Assembly: GCF_947493875.1 (NCBI RefSeq) | Contig: NZ_CANLSU010000002.1 | Location: forward strand, 310,001-374,000 | Origin: an uncultured Marinococcus sp. | GTDB taxonomy: Bacteria; Bacillota; Bacilli; Bacillales; Marinococcaceae | Direction of reading: 5' to 3' | DNA length: 64,000 bases | Part shown: in pieces, positions 44,502 to 53,270 of the stretch | How positions within the stretch are numbered: position 1 is the first letter of the stretch | Layout: the number at the start of each line of letters is the position of its first letter | Translations under genes and position numbers: made by a program | Notes under the pieces: model-generated | What the model was told of the DNA's origin: nothing | Databases searched by the model: none | What the model saw: the letters and a program-made list of their open reading frames with translations, nothing else

Positions 44502-44999
44502 ATGCCGACGTTTGCAAGAACAGCATTAATTGTAGGAGGCGTGGCTTCAATAGGAATGCTTGCAATTGTGCTTTTCTATTGGCCCCGTCTTCCCTACATT
44601 GTGCCCCAGTTTTTCGATGCCACCGGAGACCCAAACGAATATGCTGCAAAGTATTATTTATTTGTGCCGCCGCTGGCACTGGTCGCTATATGGATCGGGG
44701 CATATTTTTCTCTCCGCTATCCGGGGTGGTTCCGCCTGCCGGTGCGAATGAATGAGCATCAAATAGAAGTGTTTAAGCGTGAAGGCCAGATCCTTATTTC
44801 CGTACTGCTCGTGGAGCTGTCGCTCGGATTTGTTTATGTGCAGTGGCAGACCGTTCGCACAGCCCTGAATGAAAGCGAAGGACTCGGGTGGTTTTTCCCT
44901 TCGTTTTTCCTTATTTGTTTAATTGGAACCGCTGTTTATTTTACATGGAGAACAATCATTTTGTGGGGCAAAGCTTCAAACCAACGTTCTTCATCATAA
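44502..44999 (+). CDS. DUF1648-like membrane protein
   Basis: A 165-residue membrane protein with four hydrophobic helices (about 8-25, 52-70, 95-115, 128-150). The loop RLPYIVPQFFDATGDPNEYAAK matches the DUF1648 pattern (LP-x2-P-x-H/Q-F-x3-G-x-P). DUF1648 proteins in bacilli often accompany small regulators or toxin/antibiotic-immunity loci. Here it lies 34 bases after a small membrane gene and 36 bases before a response regulator, so it may belong to the same transcript. Confidence 0.7.
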   Translation: MPTFARTALIVGGVASIGMLAIVLFYWPRLPYIVPQFFDATGDPNEYAAKYYLFVPPLALVAIWIGAYFSLRYPGWFRLPVRMNEHQIEVFKREGQILISVLLVELSLGFVYVQWQTVRTALNESEGLGWFFPSFFLICLIGTAVYFTWRTIILWGKASNQRSSS

Positions 45000-45035
45000 T
45001 AGACTGCCATCCGGCAGCGTACTGAGGGATGCCTA

Positions 45036-45740
45036 ATGGAACAAGCACGTATACTGATTGTTGAAGATGAAGAAAAAATTGCGCGGGTGCTTGAGCTTGA
45101 GCTCACCTATGAAAATTATTATGTTCAGAAGGCCTCTGACGGTCTCGAAGGGTTAGCTGTGTATCAGGCAGAGCCGTGGGATTTAATTATTCTGGATATT
45201 ATGCTTCCCGGGATCAGCGGGATTGAACTGCTGCGGCGGATAAGGAGCCAGAACACAAAAACGGCGGTTCTGCTTGTGACTGCTAAAGATTCCGTAGAGG
45301 ATAAAGTTTCCGGACTCGATCTCGGGGCCAATGATTATATTACAAAGCCATTCCAGATCGAAGAACTGCTTGCCCGCGTCCGTTCGTCGCTCCGCTTTCA
45401 GGCGGAATCGGCTTTAAAAGGTGAAGCAGAAGAGGAGCAGTGGCTCTCGGCAGGCGAGGTACGGCTGAATGAGTCGGCCCGGGAAGTATACGCCGGGGGG
45501 AAACCAGTGGAGTTGACCCGCAGAGAGTTTGACCTGCTTTACTATCTGTTGAAAAACAAAAAGCAGGTGCTGTCCCGGGACCAGATTTTAGAGCAGGTAT
45601 GGGGCTTTGATTACATCGGGGAAACCAACGTGGTTGATGTCTACATTCGTTATTTGCGCAACAAGATTGATAAACCGTTTGGTACCACACATATTCAGAC
45701 TGTCCGCGGCGTCGGCTATGTTGTGAAGGATTCGCCATGA
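45036..45740 (+). CDS. OmpR-family response regulator (YkoG-like)
   Basis: A 234-residue response regulator. The receiver domain (1-120) has the acidic pair E10-D11, phospho-acceptor Asp54 (LIILDIMLPG), Thr82-type VTAKD and Lys in ITKPF. The OmpR/PhoB winged-helix domain (about 138-232) has LTRREFDLLYYLLKN, SRDQILEQVWG and VDVYIRYLRNKID. The stop overlaps the kinase gene by 4 bases. The presence of two PepSY proteins downstream matches B. subtilis ykoGH-ykoIJ, so YkoG is the closest suggestion. Confidence 0.93.
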   Translation: MEQARILIVEDEEKIARVLELELTYENYYVQKASDGLEGLAVYQAEPWDLIILDIMLPGISGIELLRRIRSQNTKTAVLLVTAKDSVEDKVSGLDLGANDYITKPFQIEELLARVRSSLRFQAESALKGEAEEEQWLSAGEVRLNESAREVYAGGKPVELTRREFDLLYYLLKNKKQVLSRDQILEQVWGFDYIGETNVVDVYIRYLRNKIDKPFGTTHIQTVRGVGYVVKDSP

Positions 45741-47086
45741 AGCTTGGAAACAAGATTCATTTATATACATCGGTGCTTGTGTTTATCATAGTCGTTCTTT
45801 TAGTATTTGCCATTTATTTTTCCTTTTCCCGGATGATGATCGGAAGTGAAGTGGAACAGACGGTAGAAGAAGCAAGACAGACAGCATCTACGTTCAATGA
45901 ATCCGCAGACAATTTTTCGGCTGAACAGCTGCTGAGGGCCTATGCCCCGACGGAGGGGATGGTCAGTATTGTGCTGCAGGACGATTCCCGGGCTGCAACG
46001 GTGACCTCTCCGGCTGAAGGAAGCTTAACGGAGGAGTCCGTGCAGTACTATTCGGAAGAGTACGTTCAGGTGGCCCAATACCACGGCGAACGGTACGCCT
46101 TTGTGTCAGTGCCGGTGATATGGACAAACGGGCAGGTGGCAAATATTCAGATTACTGACAGTCTTCGTCCGACAGAAGAAACGCTGGCAGTGCTCCGCGT
46201 CATCCTGATTATTGCCACCATCGCAGCTGTTATCCCGGTATTTCTCTCGGCCCGTCTATTAAGAAGAGTGATTCTGCGGCCAATTGCAGCACTTTCAGCA
46301 ACAATGCAGGATATTCAAACAAGCGGCAGATTCAAACGGATTCCTACGTCGTCGAAGTCAAAGGATGAAATTGAACAGCTCGGGGATACATTTAATGAAA
46401 TGATTGAACGGCTCGAAGATAACTACCACAAGCAGGAACAGTTTGTATCAAATGCGTCGCATGAATTAAAAACGCCGTTGACGGTCATTGAATCATACGC
46501 CAGTCTTCTTCAGCGAAGAGGCGCTTCCAGGCCCGAGATTATCGAAGAATCGGTAGAGGCGATTCATTCTGAGGCAATACGGATGAGGGAATTAACTCAA
46601 CAGCTTCTGCTGCTCGCCCGCCATAGTGAAAAAGCAAACATGCACATGACAGAGGTGGATTTAAAAGTGGTAACAGCAGACGCTGTCCAAAACTACCGCA
46701 GCAGCTACCACCGGGAAATTAATTTTTCCGGAAAGACGGCAATCATTCAGACTGACGCTGATAAAGTGAAGCAGCTCTTGTACATTCTGCTCGATAACGC
46801 CAGAAAGTACAGCAGTGACGTTATAGATGTGAAAATCGAAACGGAAGATACCCCGGTTATCGCTGTAATTGACCGTGGTATCGGGATTCCGGAGAAAGAC
46901 ACTGAACGCGTCTTTGAACGTTTTTACCGGGTCGACGAGTCAAGAACACGATCCAGCGGAGGCTACGGGCTTGGTTTATCGCTTGCCAAGGATATCACGG
47001 AAGCACTCGGAGCAGGTATTACGATAGAAAGTACTTATGGCCAGGGTACGGAAGTGCGGCTCATTTTTCCAGAGAATGCTGGTTAG
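45737..47086 (+). CDS. Sensor histidine kinase (YkoH-like)
   Basis: A 449-residue sensor kinase with two membrane helices (about 10-30 and 152-171) flanking a 120-residue extracytoplasmic sensor domain, a HAMP domain (about 172-225), the H-box NASHELKTPLTV with His242, and an HATPase domain (DNARKYSS, DRGIGIPEKD, SSGGYGLGLSLAKD). It partners the overlapping response regulator. Signal unknown; the paired PepSY genes suggest a cell-envelope or cationic signal, but that is inference. Confidence 0.94.
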   Translation: MKLGNKIHLYTSVLVFIIVVLLVFAIYFSFSRMMIGSEVEQTVEEARQTASTFNESADNFSAEQLLRAYAPTEGMVSIVLQDDSRAATVTSPAEGSLTEESVQYYSEEYVQVAQYHGERYAFVSVPVIWTNGQVANIQITDSLRPTEETLAVLRVILIIATIAAVIPVFLSARLLRRVILRPIAALSATMQDIQTSGRFKRIPTSSKSKDEIEQLGDTFNEMIERLEDNYHKQEQFVSNASHELKTPLTVIESYASLLQRRGASRPEIIEESVEAIHSEAIRMRELTQQLLLLARHSEKANMHMTEVDLKVVTADAVQNYRSSYHREINFSGKTAIIQTDADKVKQLLYILLDNARKYSSDVIDVKIETEDTPVIAVIDRGIGIPEKDTERVFERFYRVDESRTRSSGGYGLGLSLAKDITEALGAGITIESTYGQGTEVRLIFPENAG

Positions 47087-47094
47087 GCTCCCTG

Positions 47095-47128
47095 TTCTCA
47101 TCGTTTTCTCAGAATGAGCGGTTACAAT
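47095..47128 (+). promoter_or_regulatory. Candidate response-regulator boxes and -10 in front of the first PepSY gene
   Basis: TTCTCA occurs at 47095-47100 and 47106-47111 (11-base period), and a TACAAT -10 begins at 47123. The start of the last box is 17 bases before the -10, the same geometry as at the second PepSY gene. No -35 consensus is present, as expected for an activated promoter. Confidence 0.5.
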
Positions 47129-47153
47129 GGTGATAATAGAGAGGGGGGCAGCT

Positions 47154-47843
47154 GTGAACAAAGTTATCGTTTTTTTCGTGCTGCTGGCCGGCCTCGGAGC
47201 CGCCGCTTTTGGAATCTGGTGGTTTTCGTCTTATTTCACCCCGGAAATGTCGCCGGAGGAAATTGAACAGGCTGTGCAGGAGCAGTATCAGGGGGAGATC
47301 ACCAATATTGAAAAACAAGACGGCGCCTATGAGGTAACGGCTGAGCTTGACCGGGGGACGTACCGGCTGGGGGTGGACGCTGGAAACGGGGCGGTCACAA
47401 GCGTCACACGGATAGCCGAAAACAGCACAAATAATACAGAAGTACTGACAGAAGAAGAAGTTCGGACCCGGGCGCAGGAGGAAACTGATTTAACTATTGA
47501 GGAAATCGGGCGGGACACACGGGAAGGCACGGCTGTATATGTAGTGGAATTTACAGAGGGTGAAGCATTGGAAGAACTGATCATTGACGCCAGGTCAGGA
47601 GATGTTTTAGAAGAAAAGGAACAGGGAGACCGCGAAGACCCCCCTGAGACAGTGTTAAGTGAACAGGAGGCTGCAGAGGTAGCCGGGGAAGAGATAGACG
47701 GCGAGGTTGATGATGTTGATTTTGAAACCTCTGACGCTGGAGAACCGTTTTACTACGTGGAGATCGAGCAGGAGGACGAAGAAGCTACGGTGCAGGTACA
47801 CGGTATTACCGGGGAAATATTATCAGTCACCTGGGATGATTAA
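47154..47843 (+). CDS. PepSY-domain membrane-anchored protein (YkoJ-like, GTG start)
   Basis: A 229-residue protein with one N-terminal membrane helix (about 3-24) and an extracytoplasmic acidic part containing two or three PepSY-like repeats (about 30-85, 92-150, 160-225; e.g. LIIDARSGDVLEEKEQ and VQVHGITGEILSVTWDD). PepSY proteins are thought to inhibit proteases or sense envelope conditions. GTG 47154 is chosen because GAGGGGGG is 5 bases upstream; the upstream ATG has no ribosome site. The gene follows the kinase by 67 bases. Confidence 0.82.
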   Translation: MNKVIVFFVLLAGLGAAAFGIWWFSSYFTPEMSPEEIEQAVQEQYQGEITNIEKQDGAYEVTAELDRGTYRLGVDAGNGAVTSVTRIAENSTNNTEVLTEEEVRTRAQEETDLTIEEIGRDTREGTAVYVVEFTEGEALEELIIDARSGDVLEEKEQGDREDPPETVLSEQEAAEVAGEEIDGEVDDVDFETSDAGEPFYYVEIEQEDEEATVQVHGITGEILSVTWDD

Positions 47844-47851
47844 AATGGCAG

Positions 47852-47886
47852 AGGCTGCCTGGATTATTCCGGGTGGCTTTTTTTTA
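47852..47886 (+). terminator. Rho-independent terminator after the first PepSY gene
   Basis: A 12-pair stem (47852-47863 with 47868-47879) with five G-T pairs and loop TTAT, followed by eight T. Confidence 0.85.
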
Positions 47887-47917
47887 TTTGTATGCTTTTT
47901 ATAAGCTATTTATGTAT

Positions 47918-47973
47918 TTCTCATCAATTTCTCATTTTCCTATAGGGAGATTCTCATATCAGAGCTTTATAGT
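47918..47973 (+). promoter_or_regulatory. Candidate response-regulator boxes and -10 in front of the second PepSY gene
   Basis: TTCTCA starts at 47918, 47929 and 47951 (spacings 11 and 22), followed by TATAGT at 47968-47973. OmpR-family regulators bind direct repeats at about one helical turn, so these are likely sites for the adjacent regulator. Confidence 0.5.
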
Positions 47974-48007
47974 AAGGGTGTAACAACAAATAAAGGGGGA
48001 AATGACC

Positions 48008-48625
48008 ATGAAGGGAAAAATGATTGCTGGCAGTCTGGCGGGGGTCACAGCACTTGGAGCCGTAATTGGCGCAGGAGTTTATGCTTCTGGAGGCGTGGAG
48101 GCGGAAACGTCCTCCGTTCCATCTTCTGAAGAAACAGCCGCAGGAAGCAAGGAAAGTAACAGCGCCGGAAATGATAAGGAAAAAATCACCGCTGATGAAG
48201 CTGTAATGATTGCTGAAAAGGAAACAAATGGTAAAGCGGTGGAGCTGCAGTTGGATATGGAAGACCAGAAGTATGATATAGAGGTTGAAGGAGAGCAGGA
48301 ATATGATGTTGAAGTAGCTGCATTCTCCGGCGACGTGATTCAAAAAGAAAATGAAGGCGACAAGGAAAATGAAGAGCCGCTGGTTCAGGACGGGGACAGT
48401 GTTAGTTTAGAGGATATTGTGGCTTCGGGGATGGGTGAAGTGTCCGGAGAACTAAACGAATGGGAGCTCGACCGTGAAAAAAGTGGTTATGAGCTCTCGA
48501 TAGAAACGAATGAACAGGAAGGCGATTTCTTCATAAATGATGCAGACGGTACGATCGCTTCCAAAGATATTGAAAAAGAACATGACGACAACGATGATGA
48601 CAGAGACGACAACGATGATGATTAA
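48008..48625 (+). CDS. Secreted or anchored PepSY-domain protein (YkoI-like) with Asp-rich tail
   Basis: A 205-residue exported protein. The signal sequence covers about residues 1-28 (MIAGSLAGVTALGAVIGAGVYA), then a Ser/Glu linker and two PepSY repeats (about 55-110, ADEAVMIAEKETNGKAVELQL, and 125-185). It ends in an extremely acidic tail DDNDDDRDDNDDD encoded by a near-duplicated stretch. ATG 48008 is favoured because AAAGGGGG ends 8 bases upstream. Such tails may bind cations; function unknown. Confidence 0.82.
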   Translation: MKGKMIAGSLAGVTALGAVIGAGVYASGGVEAETSSVPSSEETAAGSKESNSAGNDKEKITADEAVMIAEKETNGKAVELQLDMEDQKYDIEVEGEQEYDVEVAAFSGDVIQKENEGDKENEEPLVQDGDSVSLEDIVASGMGEVSGELNEWELDREKSGYELSIETNEQEGDFFINDADGTIASKDIEKEHDDNDDDRDDNDDD

Positions 48626-48672
48626 AAACTAAGAAAAGCAGACGATTGGGATCCGAAAGGAGTCTTGCAGGA

Positions 48673-49290
48673 ATGGCACTACTGAGGGAAAAGGTGCTGA
48701 ATTCGCAGCTGCACCGGGCAAAACACATCCTATGGAATGAATGGCATCAGGAAAAGCGGCCGGGAGTCTGCCCAGGACTTAGAATAGGAGCGCGCGCGCC
48801 GGGATTCTCACTGCCCGGCATGAACGGAGAAAACGTTACGTTAAACCAGCTCCTCCTCCAGGGGCCGGTAGTGCTTCTGTTCTGCTTTGGCGGGTGGATA
48901 CATGCAGAAACAGAACGGCTGCGGAGCTACCAGGAAGCTTCCCCCTTGCTGAGGCAGATGGGTGCCCAGGTCGTAGTCGCTGCTGGTGAGCAGGTATCCG
49001 CGCTGCAGGAGGAGCTGAAGCATATATCTTTTACGGGAAAAATGCTTGCAGATACAAATGCTGTGGCAGCCTCCTGGTATAATGCGTGCATTTCCTGCCG
49101 GGATTATCTGCTTCAGGACGTTCCGGAGGTTAAAGCAGCTCTGCGAAAGACCGGCTATTATTCGTATTGTCCTGCAGATATAACCTATATCATTGATCAG
49201 GACGGCACGGTGGCAGCCTCTGTCTGGGAAGCGGCCCGTCCGGATCCCTACTGGATCGTTAACGAGCTTGTGCAATTGAAGGAACGGTAA
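48673..49290 (+). CDS. Peroxiredoxin-fold protein lacking active-site cysteines
   Basis: A 205-residue protein of the AhpC/TSA-like (peroxiredoxin-like) family, seen in GARAPGFSLPGMNGENVTL, the PVVLLFCFGGW strand and the C-terminal DITYIIDQDGTVAAS. In relatives the GGW is followed by CPYC. Here it reads GGWIHAE, so both the peroxidatic position (Ile76) and the second Cys position (Glu79) are substituted. Other cysteines (33, 71, and a CISC pair in NACISCRDYL) exist elsewhere. ATG 48673 has AAAGGAG upstream. Catalytic function as a peroxidase is doubtful. Confidence 0.7.
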   Translation: MALLREKVLNSQLHRAKHILWNEWHQEKRPGVCPGLRIGARAPGFSLPGMNGENVTLNQLLLQGPVVLLFCFGGWIHAETERLRSYQEASPLLRQMGAQVVVAAGEQVSALQEELKHISFTGKMLADTNAVAASWYNACISCRDYLLQDVPEVKAALRKTGYYSYCPADITYIIDQDGTVAASVWEAARPDPYWIVNELVQLKER

Positions 49291-49324
49291 AACACCGCCT
49301 GAAAAGGTGATGAAATATGGAAAG

Positions 49325-49352
49325 GCAGTCCGCGCAGGTGCGGGCTGCTTTT
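49325..49352 (+). terminator. Rho-independent terminator after the peroxiredoxin-like gene
   Basis: Nine-pair stem GCAGTCCGC/GCGGGCTGC (one G-T), loop GCAGGT, followed by TTTTG. Confidence 0.82.
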
Positions 49353-49504
49353 GTTTGCACTCTGTGCGCTGCCGCTTTTGCTGTAAGCTGAAAGTATCAA
49401 GAATTTACCGAAAATTATTCTGCCGCAAACAATTGCCGGGGAAATTTTATATCTGTATGTAGTATTGCAGTCCTTCGATGGTTTTTATAAACGACTAGAT
49501 ATAG

Positions 49505-49601
49505 AAGGAGGTCTTACTTACTGAAATTTTTTCTGTCAGAAAATGTGCACAATTATAAGGGTAGAATCGCGGAGTATAAGGAAGTATGGCAGAGATTTTA
49601 A
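49505..49601 (+). other. Strong ribosome-binding site without an ATG, over a palindrome
   Basis: AAGGAGGTC (49505-49513) is a near-perfect Shine-Dalgarno site, but no ATG, GTG or TTG follows at proper spacing. A CTG at 49521 would start a 26-codon frame (KFFLSENVHNYKG...) that ends in TAA at 49601. A perfect palindrome TTTTCTG-T-CAGAAAA covers 49529-49543. It may be a decayed gene start, a leader peptide with CTG start, or a regulatory site. The rest of 49,353-49,600 shows nothing further. Confidence 0.35.
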
Positions 49602-49673
49602 TTGTCAAGAGAATAAAACGAAAAATATCTATATCATGTATGTTGAAAAAGAAGATTACACCATATATAGTAG
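49602..49673 (+). promoter_or_regulatory. nrdIEF promoter with two NrdR boxes
   Basis: TTGTCA (49602-49607), 18-base spacer, TATCTA (49626-49631). Two NrdR-like boxes, TATCTATATCATGTAT (49626-49641, partial match) and ACACCATATATAGTAG (49658-49673, good match to ACACWATATMTWGTGT), start 32 bases apart, i.e. three helical turns, which is the usual NrdR spacing. NrdR is the ATP/dATP-sensing repressor of ribonucleotide reductases. Confidence 0.7.
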
Positions 49674-49730
49674 TGGTATAAGAAAGATATACAGAAGTTC
49701 GTACATTTTAGAAATAAAGGAGGGGATTCG

Positions 49731-50126
49731 GTGATACCGATCATTTTTGATTCTATGACGGGCAACGTGAAGCGTTTTGCAGAAAAAATCCCGTTTGACC
49801 GGGTGTACAGTCTGAATGAAGCGGAGCAAATCGATGAACCGTTTATCCTTATCACCTATACGAAGGGATTTGGAAATATCCCGGAATCCACAGAAGCGTT
49901 TCTTGAAGACCATGCAGAGCAGCTTCTTGCGGTGGCTTCGAGTGGAAACAAAGTATGGGGAGACAATTTTGCCAAAAGCGCCAACCAGATTGCAGTTAAC
50001 TACAACGTTCCTATACTTCATAAATTTGAACTGAGCGGAACCAAAAACGATGTGTCCATTTTCGCAGAGGAGGCGATGAAAGTTGCAACAAACACAAACC
50101 ACCGACTGGATCCAGTTAAACAATGA
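49731..50126 (+). CDS. nrdI: NrdI flavodoxin-like protein of class Ib ribonucleotide reductase (GTG start)
   Basis: NrdI is the FMN protein that supplies oxidant to assemble the dimanganese-tyrosyl radical cofactor of NrdF. The 131-residue protein has the FMN-binding FDSMTGNVKRFAEKI, ITYTKGFGNIPE and GNKVWGDNFAKSAN. GTG 49731 has AAGGAGG upstream. It overlaps the nrdE start by 44 bases, a known feature of the Bacillus nrdIEF operon. Confidence 0.95.
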   Translation: MIPIIFDSMTGNVKRFAEKIPFDRVYSLNEAEQIDEPFILITYTKGFGNIPESTEAFLEDHAEQLLAVASSGNKVWGDNFAKSANQIAVNYNVPILHKFELSGTKNDVSIFAEEAMKVATNTNHRLDPVKQ

Positions 50127-52185
50127 AATCATGTTCCAAAAGGACGGGTCCTTTCAATTTGAAAAAGACAAAGAAGCCGTTTATCAATACTTCATTCAAT
50201 ACGTCAACCAGCACACTGTTTTCTTTCACGATCTGAAAGAAAAGCTCGACTATCTGCTTGAAAATGACTTTTATGAAAAAGAATTCCTCGAGGCGTATTC
50301 ATTTGAAGAAATTGAGCGCGTCTACAATCTGTGCTATGAAAAGAAATTCCGTTTTCCGTCATTCATGAGCGCGTTTAAATTTTACAATGATTATGCGCTG
50401 AAAACCAATGATCAGAAAATGATCCTTGAGCGCTTTGAAGACCGGGTGGCTGTCGTGGCCCTTTATTTCGGCAATGGAAATGCAGAGAAAGCGGAGCACT
50501 TTGCAGAAATGATGATGAGCCAGGATTACCAGCCAAGCACCCCGACGTTCCTGAATGCCGGCAGAAAACGGCGCGGAGAATTAGTCAGCTGCTTCCTGCT
50601 TGAGGTGAACGACTCTTTAAATGACATCTCGCGGGCTGTTGATATTTCCATGCAGCTGTCCAAGGTAGGCGGCGGTGTATCGCTGAACCTATCGAAGCTC
50701 CGGGCGAAGGGCGAAGCCATTAAAGACGTGGAAAACGCCACAAAAGGCGTCGTCGGCGTAATGAAGCTGCTCGACAATGCTTTTCGTTACGCGGACCAGA
50801 TGGGACAGCGCCAGGGCTCCGGCGCGGCATATTTAAACATTTTTCACCGGGATATTCACGACTTCCTGGATTCCAAGAAAATTTCGGCTGATGAGGATGT
50901 GCGTGTTAAAACATTGTCGATCGGGGTCGTGATTCCGGATAAGTTCGTTGAACTGGCCCGCCAGGATAAAGACATGTACCTGTTCTATCCGCATACCGTT
51001 TACCGGGCGTACGGCGAACATCTTGACGAGATGGATATGAGCGAAATGTACGATAAGCTCGTCGAGGACGAGCGCGTGAAAAAGGACAAGGTCAACGCCC
51101 GCCGCATGCTTGAAAAGCTGGCAATTCTCCGGTCTGAATCCGGGTATCCGTACCTGATGTTCCAGGATAACGTGAACCGCGCGCATGCGTTGAACAACGT
51201 GTCCAAAGTGAAATTTTCCAACCTTTGCTCTGAAGTGCTTCAGGCGTCTGAGGTATCAAGCTATACGGATTACGGCGAGGAAGACGAAGTTGGACTTGAT
51301 ATTTCCTGTAACCTTGGCTCGTTGAACATTGCCAATGTCATGAAGCACAAAACAATCAAGGATACAGTGAAGCTCGCCACCGATTCGTTGACTCACGTAG
51401 CGACGCACACCAACATTACGAATGCTCCGGCTGTGCGCCGCGGCAACCAGATGATGAAATCCATCGGTCTCGGGGCGATGAACCTGCACGGCTTCCTGGC
51501 GCAGAACCATATCGCCTACGAAAGCGAAGAAGCACGGGAATTCGCTGATTTCTTCTTTATGGCTGTGAACTTCTATTCCATCCAGCGTTCGATGGAGCTT
51601 GCTAAAGAGACAGGGGAAACGTTCTACGGATTCGAAGGCTCCAGCTATGCAGACGGCTCCTACTTTGATAAGTACCTGAACCGTTCCTACCTTCCGTCCT
51701 CGGCTAAAATTGCCGGCCTGTTTGAAGGCATGGCCATGCCGGACGCGGAAGACTGGAAAGAGCTGATGGAGCAGGTGCAGACGCACGGATTGTTCCACAG
51801 CTACCGCCTGGCGATCGCACCGACCGGCTCCATTTCCTATGTCCAGTCGGCCACCGCTTCTGTTATGCCGATCATGGAGCGCATTGAAGAACGGACGTAC
51901 GGCAACTCGAAAACGTATTACCCAATGCCGGGTCTCGCTCCGGATAACTGGTTCTTCTACAAAGCAGCGTATGACATGGATATGTTCAACGTGGTGGATA
52001 TGATCGCAGCTATTCAGGAACACATCGATCAGGGCATCAGCTTTACTCTCTTTGTACGTGACACCATCACTACAAGAGATCTGAACCGTATTGATCTTTA
52101 CGCCCACTATAAAGGCATCAAGACGATTTACTACGCACGGACAAAAGACACAGGACAGGACGACTGCCTTTCCTGCGTCGTGTAA
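50083..52185 (+). CDS. nrdE: Class Ib ribonucleoside-diphosphate reductase alpha subunit (TTG start)
   Basis: NrdE reduces ribonucleoside diphosphates to deoxy forms with NrdF. The 700-residue protein, the same length as in B. subtilis, has the substrate-site [21 protein letters not shown] (first redox Cys), NLCSEVLQ region, the radical-relay and finger-loop residues, and the C-terminal redox pair CLSC. The class Ib type lacks the N-terminal ATP-cone. TTG 50083 lies about 9 bases after GGAGG. Third partner nrdF follows 17 bases later. Confidence 0.97.
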   Translation: MQQTQTTDWIQLNNEIMFQKDGSFQFEKDKEAVYQYFIQYVNQHTVFFHDLKEKLDYLLENDFYEKEFLEAYSFEEIERVYNLCYEKKFRFPSFMSAFKFYNDYALKTNDQKMILERFEDRVAVVALYFGNGNAEKAEHFAEMMMSQDYQPSTPTFLNAGRKRRGELVSCFLLEVNDSLNDISRAVDISMQLSKVGGGVSLNLSKLRAKGEAIKDVENATKGVVGVMKLLDNAFRYADQMGQRQGSGAAYLNIFHRDIHDFLDSKKISADEDVRVKTLSIGVVIPDKFVELARQDKDMYLFYPHTVYRAYGEHLDEMDMSEMYDKLVEDERVKKDKVNARRMLEKLAILRSESGYPYLMFQDNVNRAHALNNVSKVKFSNLCSEVLQASEVSSYTDYGEEDEVGLDISCNLGSLNIANVMKHKTIKDTVKLATDSLTHVATHTNITNAPAVRRGNQMMKSIGLGAMNLHGFLAQNHIAYESEEAREFADFFFMAVNFYSIQRSMELAKETGETFYGFEGSSYADGSYFDKYLNRSYLPSSAKIAGLFEGMAMPDAEDWKELMEQVQTHGLFHSYRLAIAPTGSISYVQSATASVMPIMERIEERTYGNSKTYYPMPGLAPDNWFFYKAAYDMDMFNVVDMIAAIQEHIDQGISFTLFVRDTITTRDLNRIDLYAHYKGIKTIYYARTKDTGQDDCLSCVV

Positions 52186-52202
52186 AGAAAGGAGCACCAC
52201 CC

Positions 52203-53174
52203 ATGAATCAAATATTTGACGCAGCCGACTGGTCAAAACAAGACGACGACTTTACGCAGATGTTTTACAGCCAGAACGTAAAACAATTCTGGCTTCCAGA
52301 GGAAATATCACTCAACGGGGATCTGCTGACCTGGAAGTATTTATCCGATGAAGAAAAAGACACGTATATGAAGGTGCTCGCCGGTTTGACCCTGCTCGAT
52401 ACAGAGCAGGGAAATGTCGGTATGCCAAAGGTTGCTGAGCAGGTGGAAGGCCACCAGCGCAAAGCAGTATTAAACTTTATGGCAATGATGGAAAACGCGG
52501 TGCACGCGAAATCCTATTCGAACATTTTCATGACGCTTGCTTCTACAGAAGTAATTAATGAACTGTTTGAATGGGTGAAGGAAAATCCGCACCTGCAGAA
52601 AAAAGCTACCCGTATTGTGGAGCAGTACAATAAAATCGAGGACGGGGACGAAATTTCTCTGTACAAAGCCATGGTGGCTTCCGTTTACCTTGAAAGCTTT
52701 CTGTTCTACAGCGGCTTTTATTATCCGCTTTATTTCTACGGCCAGGGCAAGCTCATGCAGAGCGGGGAGATCATTAACCTGATTATCCGCGACGAAGCGA
52801 TTCACGGCGTGTACGTTGGTCTTCTGGCACAGGAAATTTACAAGCGCCAGACACCGGAAAAGCAGGAAGAGCTGCGGGAATTCGCCCACGACCTGCTCAT
52901 GGAGCTGTACGATAATGAACTGCTTTATACGGAGCAGCTTTATGATCCGGTAGGACTGACCTCCGACGTGAAAAAGTTCCTTCGGTACAATGCGAACAAA
53001 GCATTGATGAACCTGGGACTGGATGCGTATTTTGAAGAGGAAGAAATTAACCCGATTGTATTAAACGGCATGGATACGAAAACAAAATCCCATGATTTCT
53101 TCTCGATGAAAGGAAACGGCTACAAAAAAGCAACGGTGGAGCCGGTCCGGGACGAAGATTTCATTTTTGATTAA
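52203..53174 (+). CDS. nrdF: Class Ib ribonucleoside-diphosphate reductase beta subunit
   Basis: NrdF carries the metal-tyrosyl radical. The 323-residue ferritin-like protein has metal ligands in [19 protein letters not shown] and the second-half motif [13 protein letters not shown] (Glu/His), with the radical tyrosine following the first ligands. The C-terminus DEDFIFD is the tail that docks to NrdE. AAAGGAG precedes the ATG. Followed by a terminator. Confidence 0.97.
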   Translation: MNQIFDAADWSKQDDDFTQMFYSQNVKQFWLPEEISLNGDLLTWKYLSDEEKDTYMKVLAGLTLLDTEQGNVGMPKVAEQVEGHQRKAVLNFMAMMENAVHAKSYSNIFMTLASTEVINELFEWVKENPHLQKKATRIVEQYNKIEDGDEISLYKAMVASVYLESFLFYSGFYYPLYFYGQGKLMQSGEIINLIIRDEAIHGVYVGLLAQEIYKRQTPEKQEELREFAHDLLMELYDNELLYTEQLYDPVGLTSDVKKFLRYNANKALMNLGLDAYFEEEEINPIVLNGMDTKTKSHDFFSMKGNGYKKATVEPVRDEDFIFD

Positions 53175-53176
53175 CA

Positions 53177-53206
53177 AAAAAGCCGGGCATCTGCCTGGCT
53201 TTTTTA
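53177..53206 (+). terminator. Rho-independent terminator of nrdIEF
   Basis: Eleven-pair stem AAAAAGCCGGG/CCTGGCTTTTT (one G-T), loop CATCTG, with T-run. Confidence 0.93.
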
Positions 53207-53270
53207 ATGTGTATTAAAAAAAGTTCCGCTATAATAAAACACAGATGAACATCACAAAGAGGTGAACAAT

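Noticed and set aside
49543-49734. Open frame of 63 codons upstream of nrdI
   Set aside because: No ribosome site, biased Tyr/Ile composition from A+T-rich control DNA, and it overlaps the NrdR boxes and the nrdI start.
51256-52236. Open frame of 326 codons on the minus strand over nrdE-nrdF
   Set aside because: Antisense shadow of highly conserved ribonucleotide reductase; no domain recognised.
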